Shown here piece by piece: positions 1-6,693 of a stretch of 12,938 nucleotides of DNA. Numbering within the stretch: the stretch's first letter is position 1; every line of letters starts with the position of its first letter. The notes below the pieces were generated by a model that did no database searches, was not told where the DNA came from, and saw only the letters and a program-made list of their open reading frames with translations. This DNA comes from T1Sed10-7 sp041685505 (GTDB lineage Bacteria > Actinomycetota > Nitriliruptoria > Nitriliruptorales > Nitriliruptoraceae): contig JAWLFQ010000073.1 of NCBI GenBank assembly GCA_041685505.1, forward strand, positions 1 through 12,938, read 5' to 3'. A program made the position numbers and the translations under genes.

Positions 1-81
1 GACGACGCCACAGCCGAGCAACAGCAGCATGAAGGTGCCGGCGACCTCCGAGATGAAGATCTCGCCTACTGATAGGTCCAT
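1..81 (-). CDS. Aquaporin / glycerol facilitator (MIP family), N-terminal fragment
   Basis: Only the first 27 codons lie in the window; the gene runs off the left edge. The ATG at 81-79 is preceded by a good ribosome binding site (GAGGGAG at 94-88, six bases away). The peptide begins MDLSVGEIFISEVAGTFMLL and continues into LLGCGVV. An acidic residue followed by a hydrophobic run of the form E-x-x-G-T-x-x-L-x-x-x-G-x-G is the usual first transmembrane helix of aquaporins and glycerol uptake facilitators. In that family the protein is an inner-membrane channel for glycerol or water, often in an operon with glycerol kinase, but what lies downstream cannot be seen. No NPA motif is visible because the fragment is too short. 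The family call is therefore an inference from the first helix; another membrane protein cannot be excluded. Confidence 0.6.
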   Translation of the reverse strand, partial: MDLSVGEIFISEVAGTFMLLLLGCGVV

Positions 82-87
82 GTCTCA

Positions 88-94
88 CTCCCTC
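88..94 (-). promoter_or_regulatory. Ribosome binding site of the aquaporin-like gene
   Basis: GAGGGAG on the minus strand lies six bases before the ATG at 81. It fixes the start of the truncated left-edge gene. Confidence 0.6.
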
Positions 95-293
95 GTCCGG
101 TCGCTCCAGGTCGGTGGCCTCCCGATGCTGGCGTCCGTGGCCAGCTCCACCACATCGCACCGGTGCCGGACTGACCGGTGGAACATGGATGCAAGACGGA
201 CGAAACCTGCACGACAACAAGAGGTGTTCAGCAATGCCGAACCAGGAGATGGCGCAGAACGCCGTTCGGCGCTGTCGGACCGGATCCGCCGCT

Positions 294-309
294 CGTGAAC
301 GTGTTCACG
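294..309. promoter_or_regulatory. Operator-like dyad CGTGAAC-N2-GTTCACG
   Basis: Two perfect 7-bp inverted arms, CGTGAAC and GTTCACG, are separated by two bases. The dyad lies about 213 bp upstream of the aquaporin-like start and 170 bp downstream of the kinase stop. A compact symmetric site of this kind fits a dimeric repressor better than a terminator, since the loop is too short. Which regulator would bind is unknown; it does not match the actinobacterial LexA box, which needs a 4-bp spacer between CGAAC and GTTCG. Confidence 0.4.
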
Positions 310-365
310 AGGGGCACAGCGCCCGACCGAGGGCATCCAGTGGCGACGGAACCGCCGCCGGGGGC

Positions 366-415
366 CGTTCGGCGCACCTACGAGGTTGTTCGTAGATGGT
401 CGGCATCGCCGAACG
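366..415. repeat. Nested inverted repeat downstream of the kinase gene
   Basis: Outer arms CGTTCGGC (366-373) and GCCGAACG (408-415) enclose inner arms CTACGA (378-383) and TCGTAG (390-395). The structure starts about 64 bases after the kinase stop on the minus strand. It could be a terminator for the kinase transcript or a control site for the aquaporin-like gene. There is no T-tract. Confidence 0.4.
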
Positions 416-478
416 TTTGATCCGCAACCGGCCTCGAAGATGGTCCCCCTCACACGTCGGCGACGGTTCCGACCGCGC

Positions 479-1657
479 TCACGACCCGTCGAGCGGAACC
501 CACAGGCGGACCTCGCAGCCGCGCTGCACAGCGGCGGCCACCTCCACGTGCCCGCCTCGGGCCTCGATCCGGCCCCGCACCGACCGTGCGAGACCGAGCC
601 CCTCCGCGACCGCCGTGGGGTCGAAGCCGACGCCGTCGTCGCGCACGGACACGAAGACCTCGTCGGTCTGCGGCTCGGCGTAGACCACGATGCGTCCGGC
701 AGCCGCGTGCTTGCCCGCGTTGGTCAGCGCCTCGCCGACGGCGCCACCGACGGCCTCCACGGTCGCGGTGGCCAGCGGCGGGAGATCCTCGGGGACCAGC
801 ACCTGGGTCGGGACCCCGTGACGCGCCTCAGCCCGGCTCGCCACCCGACGCAGCGCAGCGCCCAGATCACCGCGGTGACCGGCGCCCACCCCGCCGGTAG
901 CGCCGTCGGTCGCATCCTGCGACGCCTGGAGGTAGGCACGCAGCTCGCGCTCCTGATCGCGGGCCAGGCGAGCGAGGTCGGGTGCATCCGCCCGGCGCTC
1001 GACCAGGGCGAGGGTCTGGAGCACACCGTCGTGCAACCGGCGGGCGACCTCCTCACGTGCCTCCAGCGCGGCGACGGCACGCTCGGCACGCAGCAGGCGC
1101 TCCTCCGCGCGGGACAGCAGGCGTGTGGCGTAGCCCGCCGTCCCGCCCGCCAGCGCGTACAGCACCGTGGTCGTGACCAGCGACAGGGCCTGTTCGGCGT
1201 CGAGCGGTCCGACCCAGCCCTGGGCGGCCGGGACCACGTTGACGATGGAGGACACCGCCCGCGCGCCCCCGAGCAGCGCGCCGGTCGCCGCACCCACAAC
1301 CGGCCCCAGCGCCACACCCGCTGCCAGGACCGAGGCGGTCGGCCACGCCACCCCGAGCGGCTGGCGTGCGGTGAACACGTGGGGGGCGACGTAGACGAAC
1401 CCGTCCGCCAGTTGCAGCGCCACCGCCACGCCCACCTCGACGCCGACCGCACCCCGCCCGACGAGCCGCTGTGGGTCACGACGCAGCAGCCAGGTGAGCC
1501 ACAGCGTCACCACACCGGCCAGCGCCACCAGCAGCACCGCGGTCCGCGGCGCCACGAGGCTGCCACGGGCCAGCACCAGGACCGCAGCCATCCAGGCCCA
1601 GGCCAGCCAGCGGAAGGCGGCCAGGCCCCGTAGCACCGTCCGGCGGGTCTGCTCCAC
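479..1657 (-). CDS. MacS-family (DUF5931) sensor histidine kinase, NarL/HisKA_3 type
   Basis: A membrane sensor kinase of 392 residues. Residues 11-180 hold about five hydrophobic segments (for example 13-31, 39-58, 70-90, 100-140 and 157-177), matching the DUF5931 sensor region of actinobacterial MacS-like kinases. A short coiled coil (181-200) leads to the HisKA_3 phosphoacceptor helix REEVARRLHDGVLQTLALV with His209. The HATPase_c domain has the N box GEALTNAGKHA (Asn313), the G1 box VRDDGVGFDP (338-347) and GLGLARSVRGRIE (353-365). I chose the GTG at 1657 because a TAGCGT -10 box lies exactly seven bases upstream, as in leaderless actinobacterial genes; GTG at 1666 is the alternative. Kinases of this class normally sit beside a LuxR-type response regulator, and none is adjacent on either side, so it looks like an orphan. 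The signal sensed is unknown. Confidence 0.85.
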   Translation of the reverse strand: MEQTRRTVLRGLAAFRWLAWAWMAAVLVLARGSLVAPRTAVLLVALAGVVTLWLTWLLRRDPQRLVGRGAVGVEVGVAVALQLADGFVYVAPHVFTARQPLGVAWPTASVLAAGVALGPVVGAATGALLGGARAVSSIVNVVPAAQGWVGPLDAEQALSLVTTTVLYALAGGTAGYATRLLSRAEERLLRAERAVAALEAREEVARRLHDGVLQTLALVERRADAPDLARLARDQERELRAYLQASQDATDGATGGVGAGHRGDLGAALRRVASRAEARHGVPTQVLVPEDLPPLATATVEAVGGAVGEALTNAGKHAAAGRIVVYAEPQTDEVFVSVRDDGVGFDPTAVAEGLGLARSVRGRIEARGGHVEVAAAVQRGCEVRLWVPLDGS

Positions 1658-1664
1658 GCCGGAC

Positions 1665-1670
1665 ACGCTA
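1665..1670 (-). promoter_or_regulatory. Probable -10 box (TAGCGT) of the kinase gene
   Basis: TAGCGT on the minus strand is followed by seven bases and then the GTG start, placing the transcription start at or next to the start codon. No Shine-Dalgarno sequence precedes this GTG. The same hexamer at the same distance precedes tyrS. Confidence 0.5.
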
Positions 1671-1738
1671 GGCCACCGCCAGCCCGCACGGATCCGGCCG
1701 CGGAGCTGCACACCCTGGGGTGGCGCTCCGCGGCCGGG

Positions 1739-1763
1739 GGCGCGGGGCCGCACCCCCCGCGCC
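1739..1763. terminator. GC-rich stem-loop between ppdK and the kinase gene
   Basis: Nine-bp arms GGCGCGGGG (1739-1747) and CCCCGCGCC (1755-1763) enclose a seven-base loop. It is a second hairpin downstream of the ppdK stop and upstream of the kinase promoter, so it could reinforce termination and insulate the kinase. Confidence 0.5.
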
Positions 1764-1771
1764 GGTCGTGC

Positions 1772-1829
1772 CGGCCGTCGGTCACCCCGGCTGCGCGTCG
1801 ATGGTGACGGACCGGGTGACCGACGGCCG
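1772..1829 (-). terminator. Terminator of ppdK (16-bp perfect stem)
   Basis: Arms at 1772-1787 (CGGCCGTCGGTCACCC) and 1814-1829 (GGGTGACCGACGGCCG) are perfectly complementary over 16 bp, with a 26-base loop. The stem starts six bases after the ppdK stop codon (1836-1838) on the minus strand. There is no T-tract, which is common in high-GC actinobacteria. Position and strength make it the likely end of the ppdK transcript. Confidence 0.7.
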
Positions 1830-1835
1830 TGGGTA

Positions 1836-4469
1836 TCAGGCGGTCGTGCCCGGACCGCTCACGTCCATCGCCGCCTGCGCGGCAGCCAGGCGTGCCACCT
1901 CGATCCGCGACGCGGAGCAGGACACGTGGTTCATCCCGACCTTGTGGCAGAGGTGGATCGAGTCCGGGTCGCCGCCGTGCTCCCCGCAGATACCGGTGAC
2001 CAGGTCGGGCTTGGCCTCGCGCCCCTCGGTGACCGCCATGTCGACCAGACGGCCGACGCCGGCGGGGTCCAGGGAACGGAACGGGTCGACGGGCAGCAGC
2101 CCCTGCTCGAGCGCGGTGGGGATGTAGCTCGCCTCGACGTCATCCCGTGAGAACCCGAAGGTCAGCTGGGTGAGGTCGTTGGTCCCGAAGGAGAAGGCGT
2201 CGACGTGCGGCGCGAGGTCCTTGGCCCGCAGCGCGGACCGCGGGGTCTCGATCATGGTGGCGGTGGTGTAGTCCACCTCGACACCGGCATCCGCGAGGAC
2301 CTCCTTGGCGGTCTCGTGGATGAGCTCGATCCCCCACTGGAGCTCCTGGGAGGTCGCCGTCAGGGGCAGCATGATCTCCGGTAGCGGGTTCCCCCCGGCC
2401 TGCTTGCGGGCCACGGCCGCACCGATGATCGCACGCACCTGCGCGGCGTAGACGTTCGGGCGCAGGATGCCGAGCCTGAGGCCGCGCACACCCAGCATCG
2501 GGTTGTGCTCGTGGTGGAACTCCGCGGCCTCGAGCAGCTTCTTCTCGTCCTCGTCCAGGCCCTCGGCCTGCTCCTTGAGCCGGAGCTCGAGCGGGTCGGG
2601 CAGGAACTCGTGCAACGGCGGGTCGAGCAGACGGATGACGACGCGCTTGCCGTCCATCACCTCGAAGAGCTGCTCGAAGTCCTCCTTCTGCTGTGCCTCG
2701 AGCGGCTCCAGCGCAGCGCGCTCCTGCTCCTCGGTCTTCGACAGGATCATCTGACGGATCAGGGGCAGGCGATCGCCCAGGAACTGGTGCTCGGTCCGGC
2801 ACAGCCCGATGCCCTCCGCACCCGCCTCCAGCGCCCGACGTGCGTCGTCGGGGGTGTCGGCGTTGGCGAAGATGTGCAGGGTCCGTCGCTTGTCGGCGTA
2901 GACCAGCAGCTTGGCGACGTTCGGGTCGTCCTCGGGCACCTCGAGCTCCACCTCGCCGAGTACGACCTGCCCGGTGGTGCCGTCGATGGAGATGACGTCA
3001 TCGGCGTTGATCACGGTGCCGTTGACGGTGACCGTGCCGGCCTTCGCGTCGATCTTCAGCTCGTTGGCGCCGCAGACCGCGGGCTTGCCCAGGCCGCGGG
3101 CGACCACGGCAGCGTGGCTGACGAGACCACCCCGGGCGGTGAGCATGCCGGCCGAGGCGACCATGCCCTCGAGGTCCTCAGGGGATGTCTCGGGCCGCAC
3201 CAGCACGACCGACTCGCCGGCCTCGCCACGCTCCTTGGCCTCCTGCGAGGTCAGCACGACCTTGCCGACGGCAGCACCGGGCGAGGCGGCCAGACCGGTG
3301 GTGATCGCCTCCGGCGCATCCGGGCCGAAGCGCGGGTGGAGCATGGCCTCGAGCTGCTTCGGGGTGACACGGCGGACGGCCTCGTCCTCGTCGATCAGCC
3401 CCTCGTCGACCATCTCGACGGCCATCCGCAGCGCCGCGGCCGCCGAGCGCTTGCCGATGCGGGTCTGCAGCATCCAGAGCTTGTCGCCCTCGATGGTGAA
3501 CTCCACATCGCACATGTCGCGGTAGTGCTGCTCGAGGGTGGTGAGGGTCTCCTCCAGCTCCTCCTGCGCGTTCGGGAAGGTCTCACCGAGCGCGGACAGC
3601 GGCTCCACGGCACGGCTGCCGGCCACCACGTCCTCACCCTGGGCACCGACGAGGAAGTCGCCGTAGTGGACGTTCTCCCCCGTGGCGGGGTCGCGGGTGA
3701 AGGCCACGCCCGTGGCGGAGCGATCGCCGAGGTTGCCGAACACCATCATCTGCACGGTGACGGCGGTGCCGAGGTCGTCCGGGATGCCCTCGATACGGCG
3801 GTAGGCCTTGGCGCGGTCGCCGTTCCAGGAGTCGAACACGGCCTCGACGGCCAGCCGCAGCTGGTCCCGGGGGTCCTCCGGCAGCTCCTTGCCGGCAGCG
3901 GCGATGGTCTCGCGGTGGCTGGCGACCAGCTCCTCGAGCTGCTCGACGGTGAGGTCACGCTCGCTGGTCACGCCGGCGGCCTGGTTGGCGCGCTCCACGT
4001 TCTCCTCGAACAGTTCCCCGTCGACGCCGAGCACCACGCGCCCGAACATCTCCAGGAAGCGCCGGGTCGCGTCCTGGGCGAACCACTCATCGCCCATGGC
4101 AGCAAGCCCCGGCGCGGTGTCAGGCATCGCACCGAGGTTGAGCACGGTGTCCATCATGCCGGGCATGGAGAAGACCGCCCCGGAGCGCACGGACAGCAGC
4201 AGGGGGGAGTCGGGGTCACCGAGCTTGCGGCCCGCCTGAGCCTCGAGCTCCTCGAGCGCCTCCTCGACCTGGTCGAACAGACCCTCGGGAGAGCCGCCCT
4301 CCTCCATGTACTGCCGGCAGGCTTCGGTCGTGACGATGAACCCGGGCGGCACCGGGAGACCGATGCGGGTCATCTCGGAGAGGTTCGCTCCCTTGCCGCC
4401 GAGCAGCGACTTCTGGTCGGCGCTGCCCTCGCTGAAGGGCATGACGTAACTATCAGGTGTCGTGTTCAC
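1836..4469 (-). CDS. ppdK: Pyruvate, phosphate dikinase
   Basis: An enzyme of 877 residues, the normal family length, interconverting pyruvate + ATP + Pi and PEP + AMP + PPi in the cytoplasm. The N-terminal ATP-grasp part starts with LGGKGANLSEM (23-33). The swivelling phosphohistidine domain has TARGGLVSHAAVVARG (444-459) with catalytic His452. The C-terminal TIM-barrel PEP/pyruvate domain has CRTEHQF (Arg558), RLLDPPLHEFLP (Arg613), METPR-like MIETPR (Glu741), FGTNDLTQ (Asn764) and GICGEHGGDP (catalytic Cys828). The GTG start at 4469 is supported by AGAGGA at 4480-4475. The residue two before the catalytic His, a regulatory Thr in plant enzymes, is Val here. The gene stands alone: tyrS ends 217 bp upstream and a strong terminator follows. 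It may work in gluconeogenesis or in PPi-linked glycolysis; the direction cannot be read from sequence. Confidence 0.97.
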   Translation of the reverse strand: MNTTPDSYVMPFSEGSADQKSLLGGKGANLSEMTRIGLPVPPGFIVTTEACRQYMEEGGSPEGLFDQVEEALEELEAQAGRKLGDPDSPLLLSVRSGAVFSMPGMMDTVLNLGAMPDTAPGLAAMGDEWFAQDATRRFLEMFGRVVLGVDGELFEENVERANQAAGVTSERDLTVEQLEELVASHRETIAAAGKELPEDPRDQLRLAVEAVFDSWNGDRAKAYRRIEGIPDDLGTAVTVQMMVFGNLGDRSATGVAFTRDPATGENVHYGDFLVGAQGEDVVAGSRAVEPLSALGETFPNAQEELEETLTTLEQHYRDMCDVEFTIEGDKLWMLQTRIGKRSAAAALRMAVEMVDEGLIDEDEAVRRVTPKQLEAMLHPRFGPDAPEAITTGLAASPGAAVGKVVLTSQEAKERGEAGESVVLVRPETSPEDLEGMVASAGMLTARGGLVSHAAVVARGLGKPAVCGANELKIDAKAGTVTVNGTVINADDVISIDGTTGQVVLGEVELEVPEDDPNVAKLLVYADKRRTLHIFANADTPDDARRALEAGAEGIGLCRTEHQFLGDRLPLIRQMILSKTEEQERAALEPLEAQQKEDFEQLFEVMDGKRVVIRLLDPPLHEFLPDPLELRLKEQAEGLDEDEKKLLEAAEFHHEHNPMLGVRGLRLGILRPNVYAAQVRAIIGAAVARKQAGGNPLPEIMLPLTATSQELQWGIELIHETAKEVLADAGVEVDYTTATMIETPRSALRAKDLAPHVDAFSFGTNDLTQLTFGFSRDDVEASYIPTALEQGLLPVDPFRSLDPAGVGRLVDMAVTEGREAKPDLVTGICGEHGGDPDSIHLCHKVGMNHVSCSASRIEVARLAAAQAAMDVSGPGTTA

Positions 4470-4474
4470 GATCG

Positions 4475-4480
4475 TCCTCT
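4475..4480 (-). promoter_or_regulatory. Ribosome binding site of ppdK
   Basis: AGAGGA lies five bases before the GTG at 4469 on the minus strand. It favours this GTG over the in-frame ATG ten codons further in. Confidence 0.6.
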
Positions 4481-4511
4481 ACGTGCGGTCGGATGTCGAG
4501 GTGAAGACTCT

Positions 4512-4528
4512 GCCAGCGTAGGGCTGGC
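4512..4528 (-). promoter_or_regulatory. ppdK promoter -10 (TACGCT) inside a GCCAGC-N5-GCTGGC dyad
   Basis: TACGCT (4520-4515 on the minus strand) is a TANNNT -10 candidate about 45 bases before the ppdK start. It overlaps a perfect 6-bp inverted repeat with a five-base spacer. A regulator binding the dyad would block or reposition polymerase. No good -35 box is seen. Confidence 0.4.
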
Positions 4529-4686
4529 GTGCGGATGGGACGGTCCGCCCAGGGACCGGGGCCGAGTCCACCCCGCCAGTGTGGTCGCCGGCAGGGCACC
4601 ACGTCCACCGACCATAGGACCATCGGCGGCCCGGCCGGCACCGGTGGGCGGCTGCCGAGGTCCCGTTGCGCCCGGAGCACGCGCGC

Positions 4687-6018
4687 TCAGACGAAGCGCA
4701 CCAGGGCGTAGCGCTTCTTGCCGGCACGCAGCACAGCGGTGGTGCTGCTGGCGAGATCCTCCGGCCCCAGCCGGTACCTCGGATCCTCGATGCGGGCGTT
4801 GTTGAGTCGGACCGCACCCTGCTCCACCAACCGACGTGCCTCGGCGTTGGCGCGGGTCAGGCCGGTGGCGGTCATCGCCTCCAGCAGCCCGACCCCCTCC
4901 GACGTCAGGCGCCCGCGTTCGAGCGTGATGCTCGGCGCACCCTCGAAGGCCTCGGCCAGCACCGCGTCACTCAGGCCGGTGAAGGGGGCGTCACCGAACA
5001 GCACGCCCGTCGCTGCCTCGGCCATGGCCACACCGGCATCGCCGTGGATGATGCGGGTGGCCTCACGGGCCAGGGCACGGTGGGCGACCCGGGCCGAGGG
5101 ATCACGCGCCAGCTCGCGCGCCAACCCCGCGATGTCGTCGAGATCGAGGAAGGTGAACAGCTTGAGGAACCGGACGACGTCGGCGTCGGCGGCGTTGATC
5201 CAGTACTGGTAGTAGGCGTAGGGGCTGGTCAGCTGCGGGTCGAGCCAGATCGCGTTGCCTGCCGACTTGCCGAACTTCGCGCCGTCGGCCGTGGTCAGCA
5301 GCGGCCAGACCAGACCGTAGGCCTGCCCACCGCCACGGCGACGGATCAGATCGATACCGGCGACGATGTTGCCCCACTGGTCCGAGCCACCACCTTGCAA
5401 CAGGCAGCCGTACCGCTCGAACAGATGGGCGAAGTCGAAGGCCTGCAGCAGCTGGTAGGTGAACTCCGCGTAGGTCAGGCCCTGCTCACGCTCCTCGAGG
5501 CGACGCTTCACGGAGTCGCGGGCGATCATCTGGTTGACCGAGGCGTGCACCCCGACGTCCCGCAGGAAGTCCAGGATGGTCACCCCGCGCGTCCAGTCGT
5601 GGTTGTCCACCAACAGCCCACCGGTGTCCCCGCCGCCGTCGAGGTCGAGCACCAGCCCGAGCTGGCGACGGATACCGGCGAGGTGGCGCTCGAGGGTCGC
5701 CTCGTCGAGCACCTCGCGTTCGGTATCGCGACCGGAGGGATCACCGATGCGTCCGGTCGCTCCACCCGCCAGCGCGATCGGCCGGTGGCCGCAGCGCTGC
5801 AGCCAGGCCATGGCCATCATCCCCACCAGGTTGCCCGCGTGCAGCGAGGGCGCGGTCGGGTCGAAACCGACGTAGTAGGTGACGGGCCCGCGCGCGAAGG
5901 CGGCTTCGAGCCCGGCGGCATCGGTGACGTCCTGGACGAACCCCCGCGCGCGCAGCAACGCGAGCGCGTCCTGACGTGAGGACGCGCCCGTGGTCGACGC
6001 CGGCGGAAGCACGGTCAT
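4687..6018 (-). CDS. tyrS: Tyrosyl-tRNA synthetase
   Basis: A class I aminoacyl-tRNA synthetase of 443 residues that charges tRNA-Tyr. The Rossmann core starts near residue 30. The HIGH-type signature reads PSLHAGNLVG (57-66), and the tyrosine-site motif GGGSDQWGNI lies at 209-218. The second ATP motif is KFGKS (248-252), the usual TyrRS form of KMSKS. An S4-type RNA-binding domain occupies about 375-441 (EAMTATGLTRANAEARRLV and VRLNNARIEDP). The ATG at 6018 is preferred over the GTG at 6027: TAGCGT lies seven bases before the ATG, which suits a leaderless transcript, and no Shine-Dalgarno sequence exists for either. The small GYF_2 gene ends 28 bp upstream on the same strand, so some read-through is possible. 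Confidence 0.97.
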   Translation of the reverse strand: MTVLPPASTTGASSRQDALALLRARGFVQDVTDAAGLEAAFARGPVTYYVGFDPTAPSLHAGNLVGMMAMAWLQRCGHRPIALAGGATGRIGDPSGRDTEREVLDEATLERHLAGIRRQLGLVLDLDGGGDTGGLLVDNHDWTRGVTILDFLRDVGVHASVNQMIARDSVKRRLEEREQGLTYAEFTYQLLQAFDFAHLFERYGCLLQGGGSDQWGNIVAGIDLIRRRGGGQAYGLVWPLLTTADGAKFGKSAGNAIWLDPQLTSPYAYYQYWINAADADVVRFLKLFTFLDLDDIAGLARELARDPSARVAHRALAREATRIIHGDAGVAMAEAATGVLFGDAPFTGLSDAVLAEAFEGAPSITLERGRLTSEGVGLLEAMTATGLTRANAEARRLVEQGAVRLNNARIEDPRYRLGPEDLASSTTAVLRAGKKRYALVRFV

Positions 6019-6025
6019 GGACCGC

Positions 6026-6031
6026 ACGCTA
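6026..6031 (-). promoter_or_regulatory. Probable -10 box (TAGCGT) of tyrS, leaderless arrangement
   Basis: TAGCGT followed by seven bases and then the ATG at 6018, the same hexamer and spacing as the sensor kinase gene. It lies within the 28-bp gap after the GYF_2 gene, so tyrS can be transcribed on its own. Confidence 0.5.
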
Positions 6032-6046
6032 CCGCGTGGAGGGAAC

Positions 6047-6280
6047 TCAGCTCCAGGCGGGCAGATCGGCGCGCATCTGCGCCGGTGGCGTCACCGCCGG
6101 GACCTGACGGGCAGGCATCCACTCCGGCATGCCATCGGCCCAGACGTAGGTCTCCGGCCCGACGGTGCCGTCGAGCACCCGCGCCCGGATGTCCTCGAGG
6201 CTGATCGGGCCACGTTGCTCGGCACCATCGAGGTGGTACCAGCGGGCGGGGTCGGGCTGGTTCGTGCCGTGATCGCTCAC
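6047..6280 (-). CDS. Small GYF_2 (DUF4339) domain protein
   Basis: A 77-residue soluble protein. Residues 14-57 (ARWYHLDGAEQRGPIS, then VWADGMPEWMPA) match the GYF_2 pattern: W-Y-x-x-x-G-x-x-x-G-P-x-S, then an acidic helix, then V-W-x-x-G-M-x-x-W. This domain is usually a small protein-interaction module fused to membrane proteins; here it is nearly the whole protein, followed by a short proline-containing tail. The start is the GTG at 6280, with GGAGG (6290-6286) five bases away and a TACCGT -10 at 6316-6311. Upstream in-frame sequence lacks codon bias. It lies directly upstream of tyrS. No binding partner can be named. Confidence 0.85.
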   Translation of the reverse strand: MSDHGTNQPDPARWYHLDGAEQRGPISLEDIRARVLDGTVGPETYVWADGMPEWMPARQVPAVTPPAQMRADLPAWS

Positions 6281-6310
6281 GTGCGCCTCCGCGGTCGGCC
6301 GTGGGTTCGC

Positions 6311-6316
6311 ACGGTA
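6311..6316 (-). promoter_or_regulatory. Probable -10 box (TACCGT) of the GYF_2 gene
   Basis: TACCGT on the minus strand lies about 30 bases before the GTG start, leaving room for a short leader with the GGAGG ribosome binding site. Confidence 0.4.
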
Positions 6317-6393
6317 GCGGCCATGCTGCAGGCGCGTCGGCACCGTCCGGCCAGCCTGGCCGACGCCGCCGGCAACCATCGAACCGTGCCCGC

Positions 6394-6399
6394 TACGGT
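6394..6399 (+). promoter_or_regulatory. Probable -10 box (TACGGT) of the 73-residue gene
   Basis: TACGGT lies 29 bases before the ATG at 6429. The leader carries GAGGG (6419-6423), five bases before the start. Confidence 0.4.
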
Positions 6400-6428
6400 G
6401 GCGGCGTCCGCACCTGGCGAGGGCCGAG

Positions 6429-6650
6429 ATGAGCGAGGACGACCGCACCCGTTGCCGCTGCGCCGTGCTCAACGTCATGAGCGGCGAGGTCGCGCGGGAG
6501 TACGTGCGCTACCACCTGCAGGTGGAACGCACCGACGGGATGGGGCGCCAGGTCCACCGCTGCGAGGAGAGCGGCGTGAGCTGGATCGAGGAGCGTCGCC
6601 CCTCGGGATACGGCGAGGACGTCACGGTCCTGCGGCGGGCCCCCGACTGA
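6429..6650 (+). CDS. Small protein of unknown function (73 residues)
   Basis: I do not recognise a family. The product is 73 residues, charged and soluble, with no membrane segment or signal peptide. It has Cys9 and Cys11 (RCRC) and Cys45, a central block with a likely helix-strand pattern (EVAREYVRYHLQVERTD), and a basic C-terminus. The ATG has a good ribosome binding site (GAGGG at 6419-6423) and a plausible -10 at 6394, and codon third positions are GC-rich, so it is probably a real gene. It is divergent from the GYF_2 gene (about 148 bp between starts) and convergent with the AlaX gene (43 bp between stops). Confidence 0.65.
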   Translation: MSEDDRTRCRCAVLNVMSGEVAREYVRYHLQVERTDGMGRQVHRCEESGVSWIEERRPSGYGEDVTVLRRAPD

Positions 6651-6674
6651 CGGATCCGGACACGCTGGCCCGCC
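6634..6674. terminator. Possible bidirectional hairpin between the convergent 73-residue and AlaX genes
   Basis: Arms GGCGGGCC (6634-6641) and GGCCCGCC (6667-6674) are inverted over 8 bp with a 25-base loop. The loop contains the palindrome CGGATCCG (6651-6658). One arm lies inside the end of the 73-residue gene. Its location between two convergent genes suits a shared terminator, but the stem is modest. Confidence 0.35.
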
Positions 6675-6693
6675 CCGGCACAGCCGCGACGGC

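Larger units (their letters stand above)
82..478. other. Roughly 400-bp gene-free region with several small dyads
   Basis: No convincing gene is present. The open frames on both strands are arginine- and proline-rich shadows without codon bias or ribosome binding sites. The region lies between the sensor kinase stop (479) and the aquaporin-like start (81), so it must hold the aquaporin promoter and any kinase terminator. It contains repeated GAAC/GTTC half-elements, several in inverted pairs; the two clearest are listed separately. I could not pick a -10 box with confidence. Confidence 0.5.

Noticed and set aside
294..309. SOS (LexA) box
   Set aside because: The spacing between the GAAC and GTTC half-sites is two bases; the actinobacterial LexA box needs four.
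85..453. 122-codon minus-strand frame in the gene-free region near the left end
   Set aside because: Arg- and Ser-rich, no ribosome binding site, no recognisable domain, and it overlaps dyads. It ends just ahead of the aquaporin-like start by chance.
386..1633. 415-codon plus-strand open frame opposite the sensor kinase
   Set aside because: Antisense shadow of the kinase. The protein is Arg/Gln/His-rich and low in complexity.
2505..4805. Long 766-codon plus-strand open frame opposite ppdK
   Set aside because: It is the antisense shadow of ppdK, kept open by GC-rich third positions. Its composition is rich in His, Gly and Leu, it matches no family and it has no ribosome binding site.
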